From the NCBI GenBank assembly GCA_031286165.1, contig JAITUU010000009.1, forward strand, positions 1 to 64,000: a DNA stretch of 64,000 bases, in the 5' to 3' direction. Below the pieces are notes generated by a model, which was not told the DNA's origin, did no database searches, and saw only the letters and a program-made list of their open reading frames with translations. Position 1 is the stretch's first letter. Each line of letters opens with the position of its first letter. The stretch is from Bacteroidales bacterium. Lineage in GTDB: Bacteria > Bacteroidota > Bacteroidia > Bacteroidales > UBA1715. Position numbers and translations under genes: made by a program. Positions 14,862 to 23,501 of the stretch are shown here, one piece after another.

Positions 14862-17087
14862 TCATATCACACTAAACGCCACCGTAAGTCCTGCCATTAC
14901 GATAGAAACCATGCTCATGAGTTTGATAAGAATGTTGAGCGAAGGTCCGGAGGTGTCTTTGAACGGGTCGCCTACGGTGTCGCCCACTACGGCGGCTTTG
15001 TGCACTTCGCTGCCTTTGCCGCCGAAATTGCCTTCTTCTACGTATTTTTTTGCATTGTCCCACGCGCCGCCGGCGTTAGCCATAAACACAGCGAGTACAA
15101 ATCCCGTAGCGCAACCACCTACCAATAAACCCATTACGCCTGCCACGCCGAGCAATATGCCGATTGCCACCGGAATAAAAATAGCCAAGAGCGATGGCAA
15201 CAACATTTCGCGTTGTGCACCTTTGGTGGAAATTGCCACGCAGCGAGCATAGTCGGGCGTAGCCTCACCGGTCAAAATGCCTTTGATTTCGAGGAATTGG
15301 CGGCGAACTTCTTCCACCATACTTTGCGCGGCGCGACCTACGGCATTCATCGAAAGTCCGCAGAAAAGGAAGGCGGTCATAGCCCCCACAAACGCCCCCA
15401 CCAGCACTTTGGGGTTCATTAGGTTAATTTGGTAATATTGAATAAAATCTATCAAGGTGGAGTTTTGAATTTGTTCCAAACTGAGTTGCGCCACACCCAC
15501 TTGCACGAGTGCCTGTCCGTTTTCGGCAAGGCGTTCAAGTCCCACTTTAATTTCTTCGATATACGAAGCAAGCAGCGCAAGTGCGGTGAGTGCCGCCGAA
15601 CCAATGGCAAAGCCTTTTCCGGTAGCGGCGGTGGTGTTTCCAAGCGCGTCTAAGGCATCGGTGCGTTTGCGCACTTCGGGGTCAAGTCCGCTCATTTCGG
15701 CGTTTCCACCGGCATTATCGGCAATCGGTCCGTAAGCATCGGTTGCCAGCGTAATACCCAGCGTAGAGAGCATACCTACGGCGGCAATACCGATTCCGTA
15801 TAGTCCCAAACTGAGATTTTGCGCGGTCATTAAGTTATGCACATCAAAATTGATAGCACAAAGATATGCCATAAGAATAGCCAATCCGATGGTTATCACC
15901 GGAATAGCGGTAGAAATCATACCTGTTCCGATACCCGAAATTATCACCGTAGCCGGACCTGTTTTTCCGCTTTCGGAGATTTTCTTCGTTGGGCTATACG
16001 AGTGCGAAGTGTAATATTCGGTGGATTGCCCAATAATTACGCCGGCAACCAAGCCGCTGATAACCGAGAAGGAAAGTCCCACCCAATTTTCGATACCGAG
16101 TGCGTACAAAATACCGAAGGTAGCCAGCGCAATGAGAGCCGAACTCACGTTCACCCCTTTGCCCAGCGCACCGAGCAGTTGTTTCATATTAGCACCTTCT
16201 TTGGTGCGCACCAAAAATATTCCGATAATCGAAAGCACCACGCCCACAGCGGCAATCAGCATAGGGGCGAACACGGCTTTTTCCTGCATACCGTCTATGG
16301 AACTTTTGGCGAAAGCGGCGGCACCCAGCGCGGCAGTGGCGAGAATAGAACCTGCGTAACTTTCATAAAGGTCGGCACCCATACCGGCTACATCGCCTAC
16401 ATTATCGCCCACGTTGTCGGCAATCGTTGCCGGGTTGCGCGGGTCATCTTCGGGAATTCCTGCTTCCACTTTGCCCACAAGGTCGGCACCCACGTCAGCG
16501 GCTTTGGTGTAAATACCGCCGCCCACGCGGGCAAACAGAGCCTGCGTAGAGGCACCCATTCCGAAGGTAAGCATGGTGGTGGTTATTATCACGAGTTTAT
16601 TGTGCGCACCGGCATCTACAAAATGGTCGAGCACCCAATACCACACGGCAATATCGAGCAGGGCAAGCCCCACTACCGTTAAACCCATTACCGCACCGGA
16701 ACGAAAGGCTACCGTCAAACCGCTGTTGAGCGAACGTTGCGCAGCGTTGGCAGTACGCGCCGAAGCGTAGGTGGCAGTTTTCATACCGATAAAACCCGCC
16801 AAACCGGAAAAAAATCCGCCCGTGATAAAGGCAAAGGGCACCCATGGATTTTGCACTTCAAAACCGTAGGCAAGCACGGCAAAAAACGCCGCCAGCACCA
16901 CAAACACAATCAATACGATTTTGTACTGCTGTTTGAGATACGCCATAGCACCTTCGCGCACATACTGCGCAATGGTTTTCATGGTATCGGTGCCTTCACT
17001 CTCCTGCATCATTTTGCGGAAAAAATAGTAGGCAAAACCGAGCGCAAGCACGGCTGCAATGGGGACAAATGTAAAAAACACATTCAT
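14862..17087 (-). CDS. hppA: Membrane-bound pyrophosphatase (ion-pumping, K+-dependent type)
   Basis: HppA hydrolyses pyrophosphate and pumps H+ and/or Na+ across the inner membrane. The 741-residue protein has about 16 transmembrane helices and the family motifs DVGADLVGKVEAGIPEDDPR and TIADNVGDNVGDVAGMGADL, which bind Mg-PPi. The stretch GNTTAATGKG has Ala where the K+-independent group has Lys, so it belongs to the K+-dependent group, which includes the Na+-pumping enzymes. Which ion is pumped cannot be settled here. It is followed by a strong terminator. With PPi-PFK at 56.3-57.9 kb it points to PPi as an energy currency. Confidence 0.95.
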   Translation of the reverse strand: MNVFFTFVPIAAVLALGFAYYFFRKMMQESEGTDTMKTIAQYVREGAMAYLKQQYKIVLIVFVVLAAFFAVLAYGFEVQNPWVPFAFITGGFFSGLAGFIGMKTATYASARTANAAQRSLNSGLTVAFRSGAVMGLTVVGLALLDIAVWYWVLDHFVDAGAHNKLVIITTTMLTFGMGASTQALFARVGGGIYTKAADVGADLVGKVEAGIPEDDPRNPATIADNVGDNVGDVAGMGADLYESYAGSILATAALGAAAFAKSSIDGMQEKAVFAPMLIAAVGVVLSIIGIFLVRTKEGANMKQLLGALGKGVNVSSALIALATFGILYALGIENWVGLSFSVISGLVAGVIIGQSTEYYTSHSYSPTKKISESGKTGPATVIISGIGTGMISTAIPVITIGLAILMAYLCAINFDVHNLMTAQNLSLGLYGIGIAAVGMLSTLGITLATDAYGPIADNAGGNAEMSGLDPEVRKRTDALDALGNTTAATGKGFAIGSAALTALALLASYIEEIKVGLERLAENGQALVQVGVAQLSLEQIQNSTLIDFIQYYQINLMNPKVLVGAFVGAMTAFLFCGLSMNAVGRAAQSMVEEVRRQFLEIKGILTGEATPDYARCVAISTKGAQREMLLPSLLAIFIPVAIGILLGVAGVMGLLVGGCATGFVLAVFMANAGGAWDNAKKYVEEGNFGGKGSEVHKAAVVGDTVGDPFKDTSGPSLNILIKLMSMVSIVMAGLTVAFSVI

Positions 17088-17251
17088 AATTACAAATAAT
17101 TTAAAAAGTTAATAAAATAGAACTACGCGATAAAACTGCTAAATATCACATTTTTACATGATTTTCAACAGGGAGCAAGATACATATTTTTTTATTGCAA
17201 ACGGAAAATTTTTTCGATTTTTTATGCACTTTTTTTGCATATTTCCGCATA

Positions 17252-17277
17252 CAAAAAAAGCCTGCAAAAAGCAGGCT
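17252..17277 (-). terminator. Terminator of tRNA-Ser
   Basis: AGCCTGC / GCAGGCT stem with loop AAAAA, followed on the minus strand by seven T. The rest of 17088-17250 is AT-rich upstream region of hppA. Confidence 0.8.
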
Positions 17278-17288
17278 CAAAAAATATG

Positions 17289-17375
17289 CGGAAGCGGAGG
17301 GATTCGAACCCTCGGTACGGTAACCCGTACGTCAGTTTAGCAAACTGGTGGTTTCAGCCACTCACCCACACTTCC
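17289..17375 (-). tRNA. tRNA-Ser (anticodon GCT)
   Basis: A class II tRNA of 87 nt. The acceptor GGAAGTG pairs with CGCTTCC, the discriminator is G, the anticodon loop TTGCTAA gives GCT, and a long variable arm (CGTACGGGTTACCGTACCG) is present. CCA is not encoded. Confidence 0.95.
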
Positions 17376-17392
17376 TTTTTGTAAAAGCAGTG

Positions 17393-17400
17393 CAAATGTA
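17393..17400 (-). promoter_or_regulatory. -7 promoter element of tRNA-Ser (TACATTTG)
   Basis: A perfect TAnnTTTG lies 18 bp before the tRNA. The expected -33 position holds TTT rather than TTG. Confidence 0.6.
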
Positions 17401-17434
17401 GTATTTTTTTTATAAAAAAAAACTTTTTTTGCAT

Positions 17435-17734
17435 TTAATTCATTTTTTCTATCGACACCGACAAACCACATTCGGTTAAAGTATTTTTACAAGTCTGTAA
17501 TACAGTAAGTTCCGCTTGCATAATGTCGGTTTTGCCGGTGTAGTGCGTTAAAAACGCACATTGCACTGCTTGTTCGGCACTGTGATTGCATACTTTTTGC
17601 AAGGTATCTATCACAAAATCAAAACTATGTACATCATCGTTGTACAACACCAATACCTGCGTTTCTTCCTCTTTTTCGGCTGTTCGGGAATTTTCCTGTG
17701 TGTTTGTTTTTCTAAAAATTCTCATATCACACAT
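17435..17734 (-). CDS. clpS: ClpS-like adaptor of the Clp protease
   Basis: ClpS binds N-degron substrates and hands them to ClpA/ClpC-ClpP. The 99-residue protein has the ClpS core: VLVLYNDDVHSFDFVIDTLQ contains the NDD substrate-pocket motif, followed by a helix with CNHSAEQAVQCAFLTHYTGK. A disordered N-terminal 25 residues matches the family's flexible extension. It starts directly after the stop of the DUF4197 gene (TAAATG), so the two are probably one transcript. An in-frame ATG three codons later (17725) is an alternative start. Confidence 0.88.
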   Translation of the reverse strand: MCDMRIFRKTNTQENSRTAEKEEETQVLVLYNDDVHSFDFVIDTLQKVCNHSAEQAVQCAFLTHYTGKTDIMQAELTVLQTCKNTLTECGLSVSIEKMN

Positions 17735-18559
17735 TTATTTAAACACGTATCCAAACACTTTTTGCACAATATCGCTCACGTACTGAAACGGATTGCGGCG
17801 AATTTGCTTTTCCTGCTCTCCCACTTTATTGAACAATCCCGTGAGTGCTTTGGTGGTTACAAATTCACCTAAATCGGTATCTACCAATTCAAACGTTTTT
17901 CCCGTAAGACTTGATGCCACATTCACCTTTTTTGCAGCATTATTATATGTAGAAGTGATACTATTCCATAAATCAGATGCCGAAATATTGCCCACAAGTG
18001 GTTTTCCCAATGCAATGTTCATTTTAGGCGCGTACAAATCGGTTAAATTCACAAATGTTTGCGATTTTAAATAGTTTGTAGCCGCCAAAGAATCAAATTC
18101 TCCCGATTTCAATACCGTTTGCCCCTGCAAAATAGATAAACCATCGGCAATAGTGAGATTAGTAATAGCATCAGAGAAAATCGGTGCAGCATCTTTTGCC
18201 GCTTCGCTTGCCGAACTATTAATAGACTGTACCAAAGACGTTACTTTCGCTTGAATATCCGATTTTAAATTAGGCACTAAACTTGCAATTATTGGATTAG
18301 AAGTGATTTCTTCCACATTTTTCAGAATGGTATTTGCCTCATCGGGCAGTGGAATACGAGTTGCAAGATTATTATAATATCCGCCATTTGCCGAAAGTCG
18401 ATTGGTGGCAGTGTCCACTCCTATTTTCAGTGCGGTTTTTAGTCCGGTAACAATATCTTCTTGTGAAAGTGTGCTCGGTTGCGGCAGCAAACCATCGCAA
18501 GAGCAAAACAAGTGCGTAGAAAGCACAAAAGCAAGTCCGTAAAAAATGTGTCGTTTCAT
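17735..18559 (-). CDS. DUF4197 family lipoprotein
   Basis: The start at 18559 is chosen because a signal peptide with lipobox FCSC begins there; an upstream in-frame start at 18637 adds a non-signal tail. The 274-residue product resembles DUF4197 proteins: after the anchor it has LSQEDIVTGLKTALKIGVDTA, GGYYNNLATRIPLP and the conserved C-terminal KALTGLFNKVGEQEKQIR. These are periplasmic or outer-membrane-associated proteins of unknown function. clpS follows immediately. Confidence 0.85.
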   Translation of the reverse strand: MKRHIFYGLAFVLSTHLFCSCDGLLPQPSTLSQEDIVTGLKTALKIGVDTATNRLSANGGYYNNLATRIPLPDEANTILKNVEEITSNPIIASLVPNLKSDIQAKVTSLVQSINSSASEAAKDAAPIFSDAITNLTIADGLSILQGQTVLKSGEFDSLAATNYLKSQTFVNLTDLYAPKMNIALGKPLVGNISASDLWNSITSTYNNAAKKVNVASSLTGKTFELVDTDLGEFVTTKALTGLFNKVGEQEKQIRRNPFQYVSDIVQKVFGYVFK

Positions 18560-18770
18560 AACTATATATTGTAAAAAATTTCGATAAAAATACAAATTAA
18601 TTGTAAACAACAAAGCCCTCAACGAAGTTAATTGCAATTTACAAATGGTAAATTATTCGCGAAAAACACGCATTGCGCACACAAACACTATAATTTTAAG
18701 CAATAATTTGACTATACAACTGCGAGAGAATGAAAAAAATTGTATCTTGCGCCCCAAAAATAACACACTC

Positions 18771-19154
18771 ATGAAAAAGGAACAAATTGAATTGGAATAC
18801 GCAATAAAGGCTTCAATTAAGAGTTTATATAGCAAGATTTCCACTCCCGAAGGACTTGCCGACTGGTTTGCCGACACGGTACACTTCGATTTAGCAAAAC
18901 AGGAATACGAATTTTGCTGGGACGGCGAAACGCAGAAAGCGAGGGTTACGGCACAAAAATCACCGAATTTTATTCGCTTCGATTGGGAAGACGAAGGCGA
19001 TGGATACATAGAATTTCGCATAGATATAGATAGTATAACACAGGATATGGCACTCGTAATTACCGATTTTGTAGAACCCGATGAGGGCGATGACGCGGCG
19101 CAACTGTGGAATTTACAAATAGAATCGTTGAAAAAAAGTTTAGGGGCAAATTAA
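18771..19154 (+). CDS. START-like domain protein
   Basis: The start at 18771 (MKKEQIELEYAIKAS) leaves a 127-residue protein with an SRPBCC/START-like fold, similar to AHSA1-type proteins: IKASIKSLYSKISTPEGLAD is the first strand-helix unit, WFADTVHFD follows, and WNLQIESLKKSL is the closing helix. Proteins of this type are common next to lptF in Bacteroidetes. The ligand is unknown. It is 3 bp before lptF, so the two are coupled. Confidence 0.82.
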   Translation: MKKEQIELEYAIKASIKSLYSKISTPEGLADWFADTVHFDLAKQEYEFCWDGETQKARVTAQKSPNFIRFDWEDEGDGYIEFRIDIDSITQDMALVITDFVEPDEGDDAAQLWNLQIESLKKSLGAN

Positions 19155-19157
19155 TTC

Positions 19158-20612
19158 ATGCTTGGAATAAAAAAAATTGACATTTACCTCCTGCGTTCCT
19201 ACATAGGTCCTTTAATACTTATGTTGTGCATTACCACTTTTATTTTGCTTATGCAATTTTTGTGGAAATATGTGGACGATATGGTGGGCAAAGGTTTGGA
19301 GTGGTCGGTAATTTTGGAATTACTGTTTTTTGCCACCATGAATATTTTGCAAATGTCGCTGCCGCTTTCCATTCTGTGTGCTTCAATTTTTGTGTATGGC
19401 ACTCTGGGCGAATCCAATGAATTGATAGCCATAAAAGCCGCCGGCGTATCGCTCTTTCGCATGATGTTGCCTCTCATTATTTTCAATGTATTTGTAGCCG
19501 GATTTGCCTTTGTGTATGCCAACAATATACTGCCCTACTCCAATTTACGACTATGGTCGCTTATGTACGATGTGCGCAATCAACGCCCTGAAATGAACAT
19601 AAAAGAAGGCGTGTTTTTTACCGATTTAGACCAAGTGCGCATAAAAATAGCGAGAAAAAATCCGGAAACCAACATGATGTACGATGTAATGATATACGAC
19701 CATCGGAACAATTTGGGCAATACCAACATTACCTTAGCCGATTCTGCACAAATGAGCATTATCAACGAAGGGCGGTATTTGCAATTTTTGCTTTTCAGCG
19801 GGCGGCGATATGAAGACGTGAGCGAAGGCGTAGATGCACAATATATGCACGAAAAAAATCCCTTTCGCACGGAAGAATTTTCAAAGCAACAAGCGGTGTT
19901 TGAATTAGAATCCTTCGGCTTCAGCCGCACCGACATGGATTTATTTCGCCACAATTCGCAAATGCAAAACTCTGCGCAATTGTTGGCTACCATAGATTCC
20001 TTACAAGAAACATTTACCTACCGTAACCAACGTTCTTTCGATTACTTTTTTACGCAGTATTTTTTCAAATCGCGCAATACCGCAGGCGGTGGCACAAAAG
20101 TAGATATTGACAGCATTTTTGCAACGTTCAATTCCGCCTACCGAGAACAGGCTGTTAATCGCGCCCTGAACTACGCGCGTTCTTCGGAAAATTACCTAAC
20201 CACTGCCATTGACAACAATCAAGCGCAAGATATGGCAATCAATAAACATCGAATAGAACTGCACAAAAAATTCACACTGGCACTTGGTTGTTTTATTATG
20301 TTTTTTGTGGGAGCACCCTTCGGAAGTATTGTGCGCAAAGGCGGTTTAGGCGTTCCCATTATTTTCTCGTTTTTCTTCTACATGGCATACTACATTATTA
20401 CCATGCTGGGCACCAAAAGCGTGAAAGCCGCCGAACTACCGGCATGGCAAGGTATGTGGATTCCTACTGCCATTATTTTTGTGTTGGGTGTGTATTTTAC
20501 CTACATGGCAGTACACGATAAAGTACTCCAAAGTCCTAAATATATGTTCTCCGGAGTGATTAAGAAATTCAAAAGCGTAAGAAATTTCTTTGCAAAAAAA
20601 CGCGAAGAATAG
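19158..20612 (+). CDS. LptF/LptG family permease
   Basis: This 484-residue inner-membrane protein has the YjgP/YjgQ layout: three helices at the N-terminus (starting IDIYLLRSYIGPLILML, then LQMSLPLSILCASIF), a large periplasmic jellyroll-type domain (about 140-360), and three C-terminal helices, with GAPFGSIVRKGGLGVP at the first. In the Lpt complex such permeases extract lipopolysaccharide and pass it to LptC/LptA. Which of LptF or LptG it is cannot be told from this gene alone. The preceding START-like gene is 3 bp upstream. Confidence 0.9.
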   Translation: MLGIKKIDIYLLRSYIGPLILMLCITTFILLMQFLWKYVDDMVGKGLEWSVILELLFFATMNILQMSLPLSILCASIFVYGTLGESNELIAIKAAGVSLFRMMLPLIIFNVFVAGFAFVYANNILPYSNLRLWSLMYDVRNQRPEMNIKEGVFFTDLDQVRIKIARKNPETNMMYDVMIYDHRNNLGNTNITLADSAQMSIINEGRYLQFLLFSGRRYEDVSEGVDAQYMHEKNPFRTEEFSKQQAVFELESFGFSRTDMDLFRHNSQMQNSAQLLATIDSLQETFTYRNQRSFDYFFTQYFFKSRNTAGGGTKVDIDSIFATFNSAYREQAVNRALNYARSSENYLTTAIDNNQAQDMAINKHRIELHKKFTLALGCFIMFFVGAPFGSIVRKGGLGVPIIFSFFFYMAYYIITMLGTKSVKAAELPAWQGMWIPTAIIFVLGVYFTYMAVHDKVLQSPKYMFSGVIKKFKSVRNFFAKKREE

Positions 20613-20616
20613 ACAC

Positions 20617-20648
20617 AAAAAAAAACTGCGCACACACGCAGTTTTTTT
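20617..20648. terminator. Bidirectional terminator between lptF-like gene and DUF308 gene
   Basis: AAAAAACTGCG / CGCAGTTTTTT stem with a CACA loop and T-runs on both strands, between convergent genes. Confidence 0.85.
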
Positions 20649-20674
20649 GTAACGGCAACACGAGGAAAAATTAC

Positions 20675-21220
20675 TTATTCCACCACTTTCACGGCGGCTT
20701 CGTGGCGTTTGAATTTCACGTGGTAAATTACTTCCATAATAGCATATACTATGCTCATAACTCCTATCAAACGCATAATAAAGGCAGCAAAACTCTCCGG
20801 ATTTACCACCACAATAACGCCGGCAACTAAGAGCAACACCGGTATAATATAGAAAAACGTGGGTACTTGTGTGTTTGCGCGAGCGCGAATTACGGTAACA
20901 AGTTGTTCAATTCCCGCGAGGAGCAACACAACGCCCAAAATGTACATAAGCACCGCTACAAAAAAATCGGGCTGCCACACCAGTGCCACACCGAAAAGCA
21001 AACTTCCCAATCCTGCGAAAAGGAACAAAATATCGGGTCGCCGCTCGGAATTGGAAAATAAATACTTAATAAATGCGAATAAGCCCGGTACTATAAACAA
21101 AACGCCGATAATAATAACAATAGTTTTGAGTGCTGTTTCGGGAATTAATAGAAAAATTACGCCGAGCACAACAGCCGAAATAATGCGTAATGTAAAGAAA
21201 CTGATAGTTAGTTTTTTCAT
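20675..21220 (-). CDS. DUF308 (HdeD-like) membrane protein
   Basis: The 181-residue protein is almost all membrane helix: six hydrophobic segments in three pairs, with the DUF308 pattern of repeated P-E/D-F-A-type turns (IPETALKTI, QPDFFVAVL, NPESFAAFI). This repeat marks the three DUF308 units. HdeD proteins are linked to acid tolerance in enterobacteria, but the role in Bacteroidetes is not known. It is a monocistronic gene between two terminators or spacers. Confidence 0.85.
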   Translation of the reverse strand: MKKLTISFFTLRIISAVVLGVIFLLIPETALKTIVIIIGVLFIVPGLFAFIKYLFSNSERRPDILFLFAGLGSLLFGVALVWQPDFFVAVLMYILGVVLLLAGIEQLVTVIRARANTQVPTFFYIIPVLLLVAGVIVVVNPESFAAFIMRLIGVMSIVYAIMEVIYHVKFKRHEAAVKVVE

Positions 21221-21364
21221 GATAATAAAATATTAGTTATACCTGTATTAATTCTGTATCAACGATACAAGGCAAAGAAACACGATTTTTTGAATAATGC
21301 AATGCAGGCGCATTATGAATTTCGTCATATTATATGCCCATAGAAAGCACAAAAACGAGAAAAA

Positions 21365-22327
21365 CTACGAAAGTTTTGATTTGTACTTGTGAGTTATCAA
21401 AATAAAGGTACCGGCAAGAGTAGGTATCACAATATTGATGAGCCATATAAGTACACTCACTTGAAACACAATGAGTTCCTGCGAAGTAAAAAATCCAAAT
21501 ACAAACATTGCCACCGAACCGCGTATGCCTATTTCGCCCAACACTGAGGTAGGAATAATAGTGGTAAAAAAGTAGGTAAGCGTTACACCCACAAAAATTT
21601 CCAAATACGAAAGTTCGCCAATAAAAACGCTAATAGCAAGGCAAAACTGTGTGCAAAATACCGCATAGCGCAGTAAACTCATGCCAAAAAGCGGAAGCAA
21701 CGAACGCAGCGGATAATACACCAACACGGCTTTAAATTTGCGAAAATTCGATTTTCCCACCACGCGCAAAAGCAGTGCATACAGCCATCGCCGGCGGCGA
21801 AAGAGTAAAAATACCAGCACACACGCCGAAAATGCCGCCACCGAACTATATGCCGCCACCGAAATTACCGTGTGCGTAGGCAAAAATAGCATATACAATA
21901 CAAAACCCAACAAACCGAAGAACAACGTGGCACAAAGTTGCGATAAACTACCGATAAAAGTAGCAAACATTGCTTTTTTGCGTTTTTGCGAAAGCACCAC
22001 CGCCCTACCGCCTATTTCGCCTATGCGATTGGGCGTAACCAGCGCAAGCGGCAATCCTATCAATACGCCGCAAACTGCCGTACGCCACGAAATAGGCATA
22101 ATTTTCGCTATCAACCACCGCCATTTGCTCACTTCCAAACTCCAATTTACTACCATAAGCAGCAGCAAAATTGTAATAATAGAAATTCCGAAACGCACAT
22201 CTACAAAAATATGCAACACATCGGCTTGAATGTCGCGCAATTTATACACCACATAGCCCCACGCCGCAGCAAAAACCAAAATTTTTACCGCCCATACCGC
22301 AAATTTTTGGAGAGAAGATTTCGACAT
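21365..22327 (-). CDS. Lysylphosphatidylglycerol synthase TM-region (UPF0104) family protein
   Basis: About eight transmembrane helices and the family motifs: GVLIGLPLALVTPNRIGEIGGR in the first half and the later TYFFTTIIPTSVLGEIGIRGS. This arrangement is found in the flippase-type domain of MprF and in stand-alone UPF0104 proteins. The C-terminal synthase domain of MprF is absent, so it cannot itself make lysyl-phosphatidylglycerol. The start at 22327 gives 320 residues; another in-frame ATG lies at 22354. The transported lipid is unknown. Confidence 0.82.
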   Translation of the reverse strand: MSKSSLQKFAVWAVKILVFAAAWGYVVYKLRDIQADVLHIFVDVRFGISIITILLLLMVVNWSLEVSKWRWLIAKIMPISWRTAVCGVLIGLPLALVTPNRIGEIGGRAVVLSQKRKKAMFATFIGSLSQLCATLFFGLLGFVLYMLFLPTHTVISVAAYSSVAAFSACVLVFLLFRRRRWLYALLLRVVGKSNFRKFKAVLVYYPLRSLLPLFGMSLLRYAVFCTQFCLAISVFIGELSYLEIFVGVTLTYFFTTIIPTSVLGEIGIRGSVAMFVFGFFTSQELIVFQVSVLIWLINIVIPTLAGTFILITHKYKSKLS

Positions 22328-22455
22328 TGTATTATTTTTTTCAAAAAAACGCATTTTAATTTGATATTCATAAACTTTATAGCAATTTTTGCAAAAAAGT
22401 AATTGAATATTCAGTTACTCCATTGTTCAATTATTCAGTTATTCAATTAGTAGCC

Positions 22456-23223
22456 ATGCAAGTAAAAGCAAAAAAAAGTTTCGGACAGCATTTTTTAAAA
22501 AACGAAGGCATTGCACAGCGCATTGCAGAATTGGCGTTGAAACACCCCACGCGGAATTGTTTGGAAATTGGTCCCGGCATGGGTGTACTTACCAAACATT
22601 TACAAGCCCTCAATGTGAATTTAAAAGTTGTAGAGGTCGATAAAGAATCGGTGTCTTATTTGCTCGAAAACGGCATTGTGGCACCGCAGAATTGCATTGA
22701 AGGCGATTTTTTGCGCCTACCCCTCTCTCCTATTTTCAATAATGAAGAATTTTCGGTTATCGGAAATTTCCCTTACAATATTTCGAGCCAAATCGTGTTT
22801 CGCATTGTGGAACATCGTGCACTCATACCCGGCATGTCGGGAATGTTTCAGCGCGAAGTTGCCCGCCGCATAGCATCGCCCAAAGGAAGTAAGGAATACG
22901 GCATAATTTCGGTGCTGGTGCAGGCATTTTTCAATACCGAATATCACTTTACCGTAGATGAAAACGAATTTAATCCGCCGCCGAAGGTAAAATCGGGCGT
23001 CATTTCACTCTATCGCAAAGAAAATCAAACCCTGCCCTGCGATGAAAAAACCTTTATTCACGTAGTAAAAACCGGCTTCAACCAACGGCGAAAAACCCTG
23101 CGCAATTCGCTTAAATCAATTTCATTTGAAGAAAATTTCACTCAAAGCGACATATTCAATCTCCGCCCCGAACAACTATCGGTAGAAGATTTTGTGTTTT
23201 TGGCGCAACACGTGGTGGGGTAA
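22456..23223 (+). CDS. rsmA: 16S rRNA (adenine(1518)-N6/adenine(1519)-N6)-dimethyltransferase
   Basis: RsmA (KsgA) dimethylates two adenosines in the 3' hairpin of 16S rRNA. The 255-residue protein starts MQVKAKKSFGQHFLKN, the conserved N-terminus, so an upstream in-frame ATG at 22423 is rejected. The SAM-binding motif is CLEIGPGMGVLTKHL, motif IV is NFPYNISS, and the C-terminal helical domain ends with SVEDFVFLAQHV. It is followed by a perfect terminator and the convergent tRNA-Lys. Confidence 0.96.
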   Translation: MQVKAKKSFGQHFLKNEGIAQRIAELALKHPTRNCLEIGPGMGVLTKHLQALNVNLKVVEVDKESVSYLLENGIVAPQNCIEGDFLRLPLSPIFNNEEFSVIGNFPYNISSQIVFRIVEHRALIPGMSGMFQREVARRIASPKGSKEYGIISVLVQAFFNTEYHFTVDENEFNPPPKVKSGVISLYRKENQTLPCDEKTFIHVVKTGFNQRRKTLRNSLKSISFEENFTQSDIFNLRPEQLSVEDFVFLAQHVVG

Positions 23224-23252
23224 TAATAGGGAGTTTCGCAAAAGTTCAGATA

Positions 23253-23286
23253 CAAAAAAAGCGACAAACATTTGTCGCTTTTTTTG
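23253..23286. terminator. Bidirectional terminator between rsmA and tRNA-Lys
   Basis: A perfect 16-bp stem (AAAAAAAGCGACAAA and its complement) around a CA loop; T-runs on both strands. Confidence 0.9.
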
Positions 23287-23359
23287 TGATCCCGCTGGGA
23301 TTCGAACCCAGGACCCCATCATTAAAAGTGATGTGCTCTACCAGCTGAGCTACGGAATC
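23287..23359 (-). tRNA. tRNA-Lys (anticodon TTT)
   Basis: A 73-nt class I tRNA: acceptor GATTCCG / CGGGATC, discriminator A, anticodon loop CTTTTAA, T-loop GTTCGAATC. CCA is not encoded. Confidence 0.95.
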
Positions 23360-23384
23360 TTGTCTGTTTGTTTTTAAGACGGTG

Positions 23385-23414
23385 CAAAAGTAGTCATTTT
23401 TTCTTACAATGCAA
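23385..23414 (-). promoter_or_regulatory. Promoter of tRNA-Lys (TTG-N19-TACTTTTG)
   Basis: Minus strand: TTG at 23412-23414, exactly 19 bp, then TACTTTTG at 23385-23392. The tRNA begins 26 bp downstream. Confidence 0.82.
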
Positions 23415-23501
23415 GTTTTACACAAAGAAAAATGCAGTTTTTATGAAGTTTTTTTTACCTCAATTCGTAGTGTTTTGATTGTAAAAGATTTACAATTTTC
23501 G

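Noticed and set aside
15837-16682. A 281-codon plus-strand frame opposite hppA
   Set aside because: It is the antisense shadow of a high-GC, motif-rich real gene and its sequence is biased in His, Arg and Gly without domain patterns.
22423-22455. Longer start for rsmA
   Set aside because: The extension lies in spacer repeats; the conserved protein begins at 22456.
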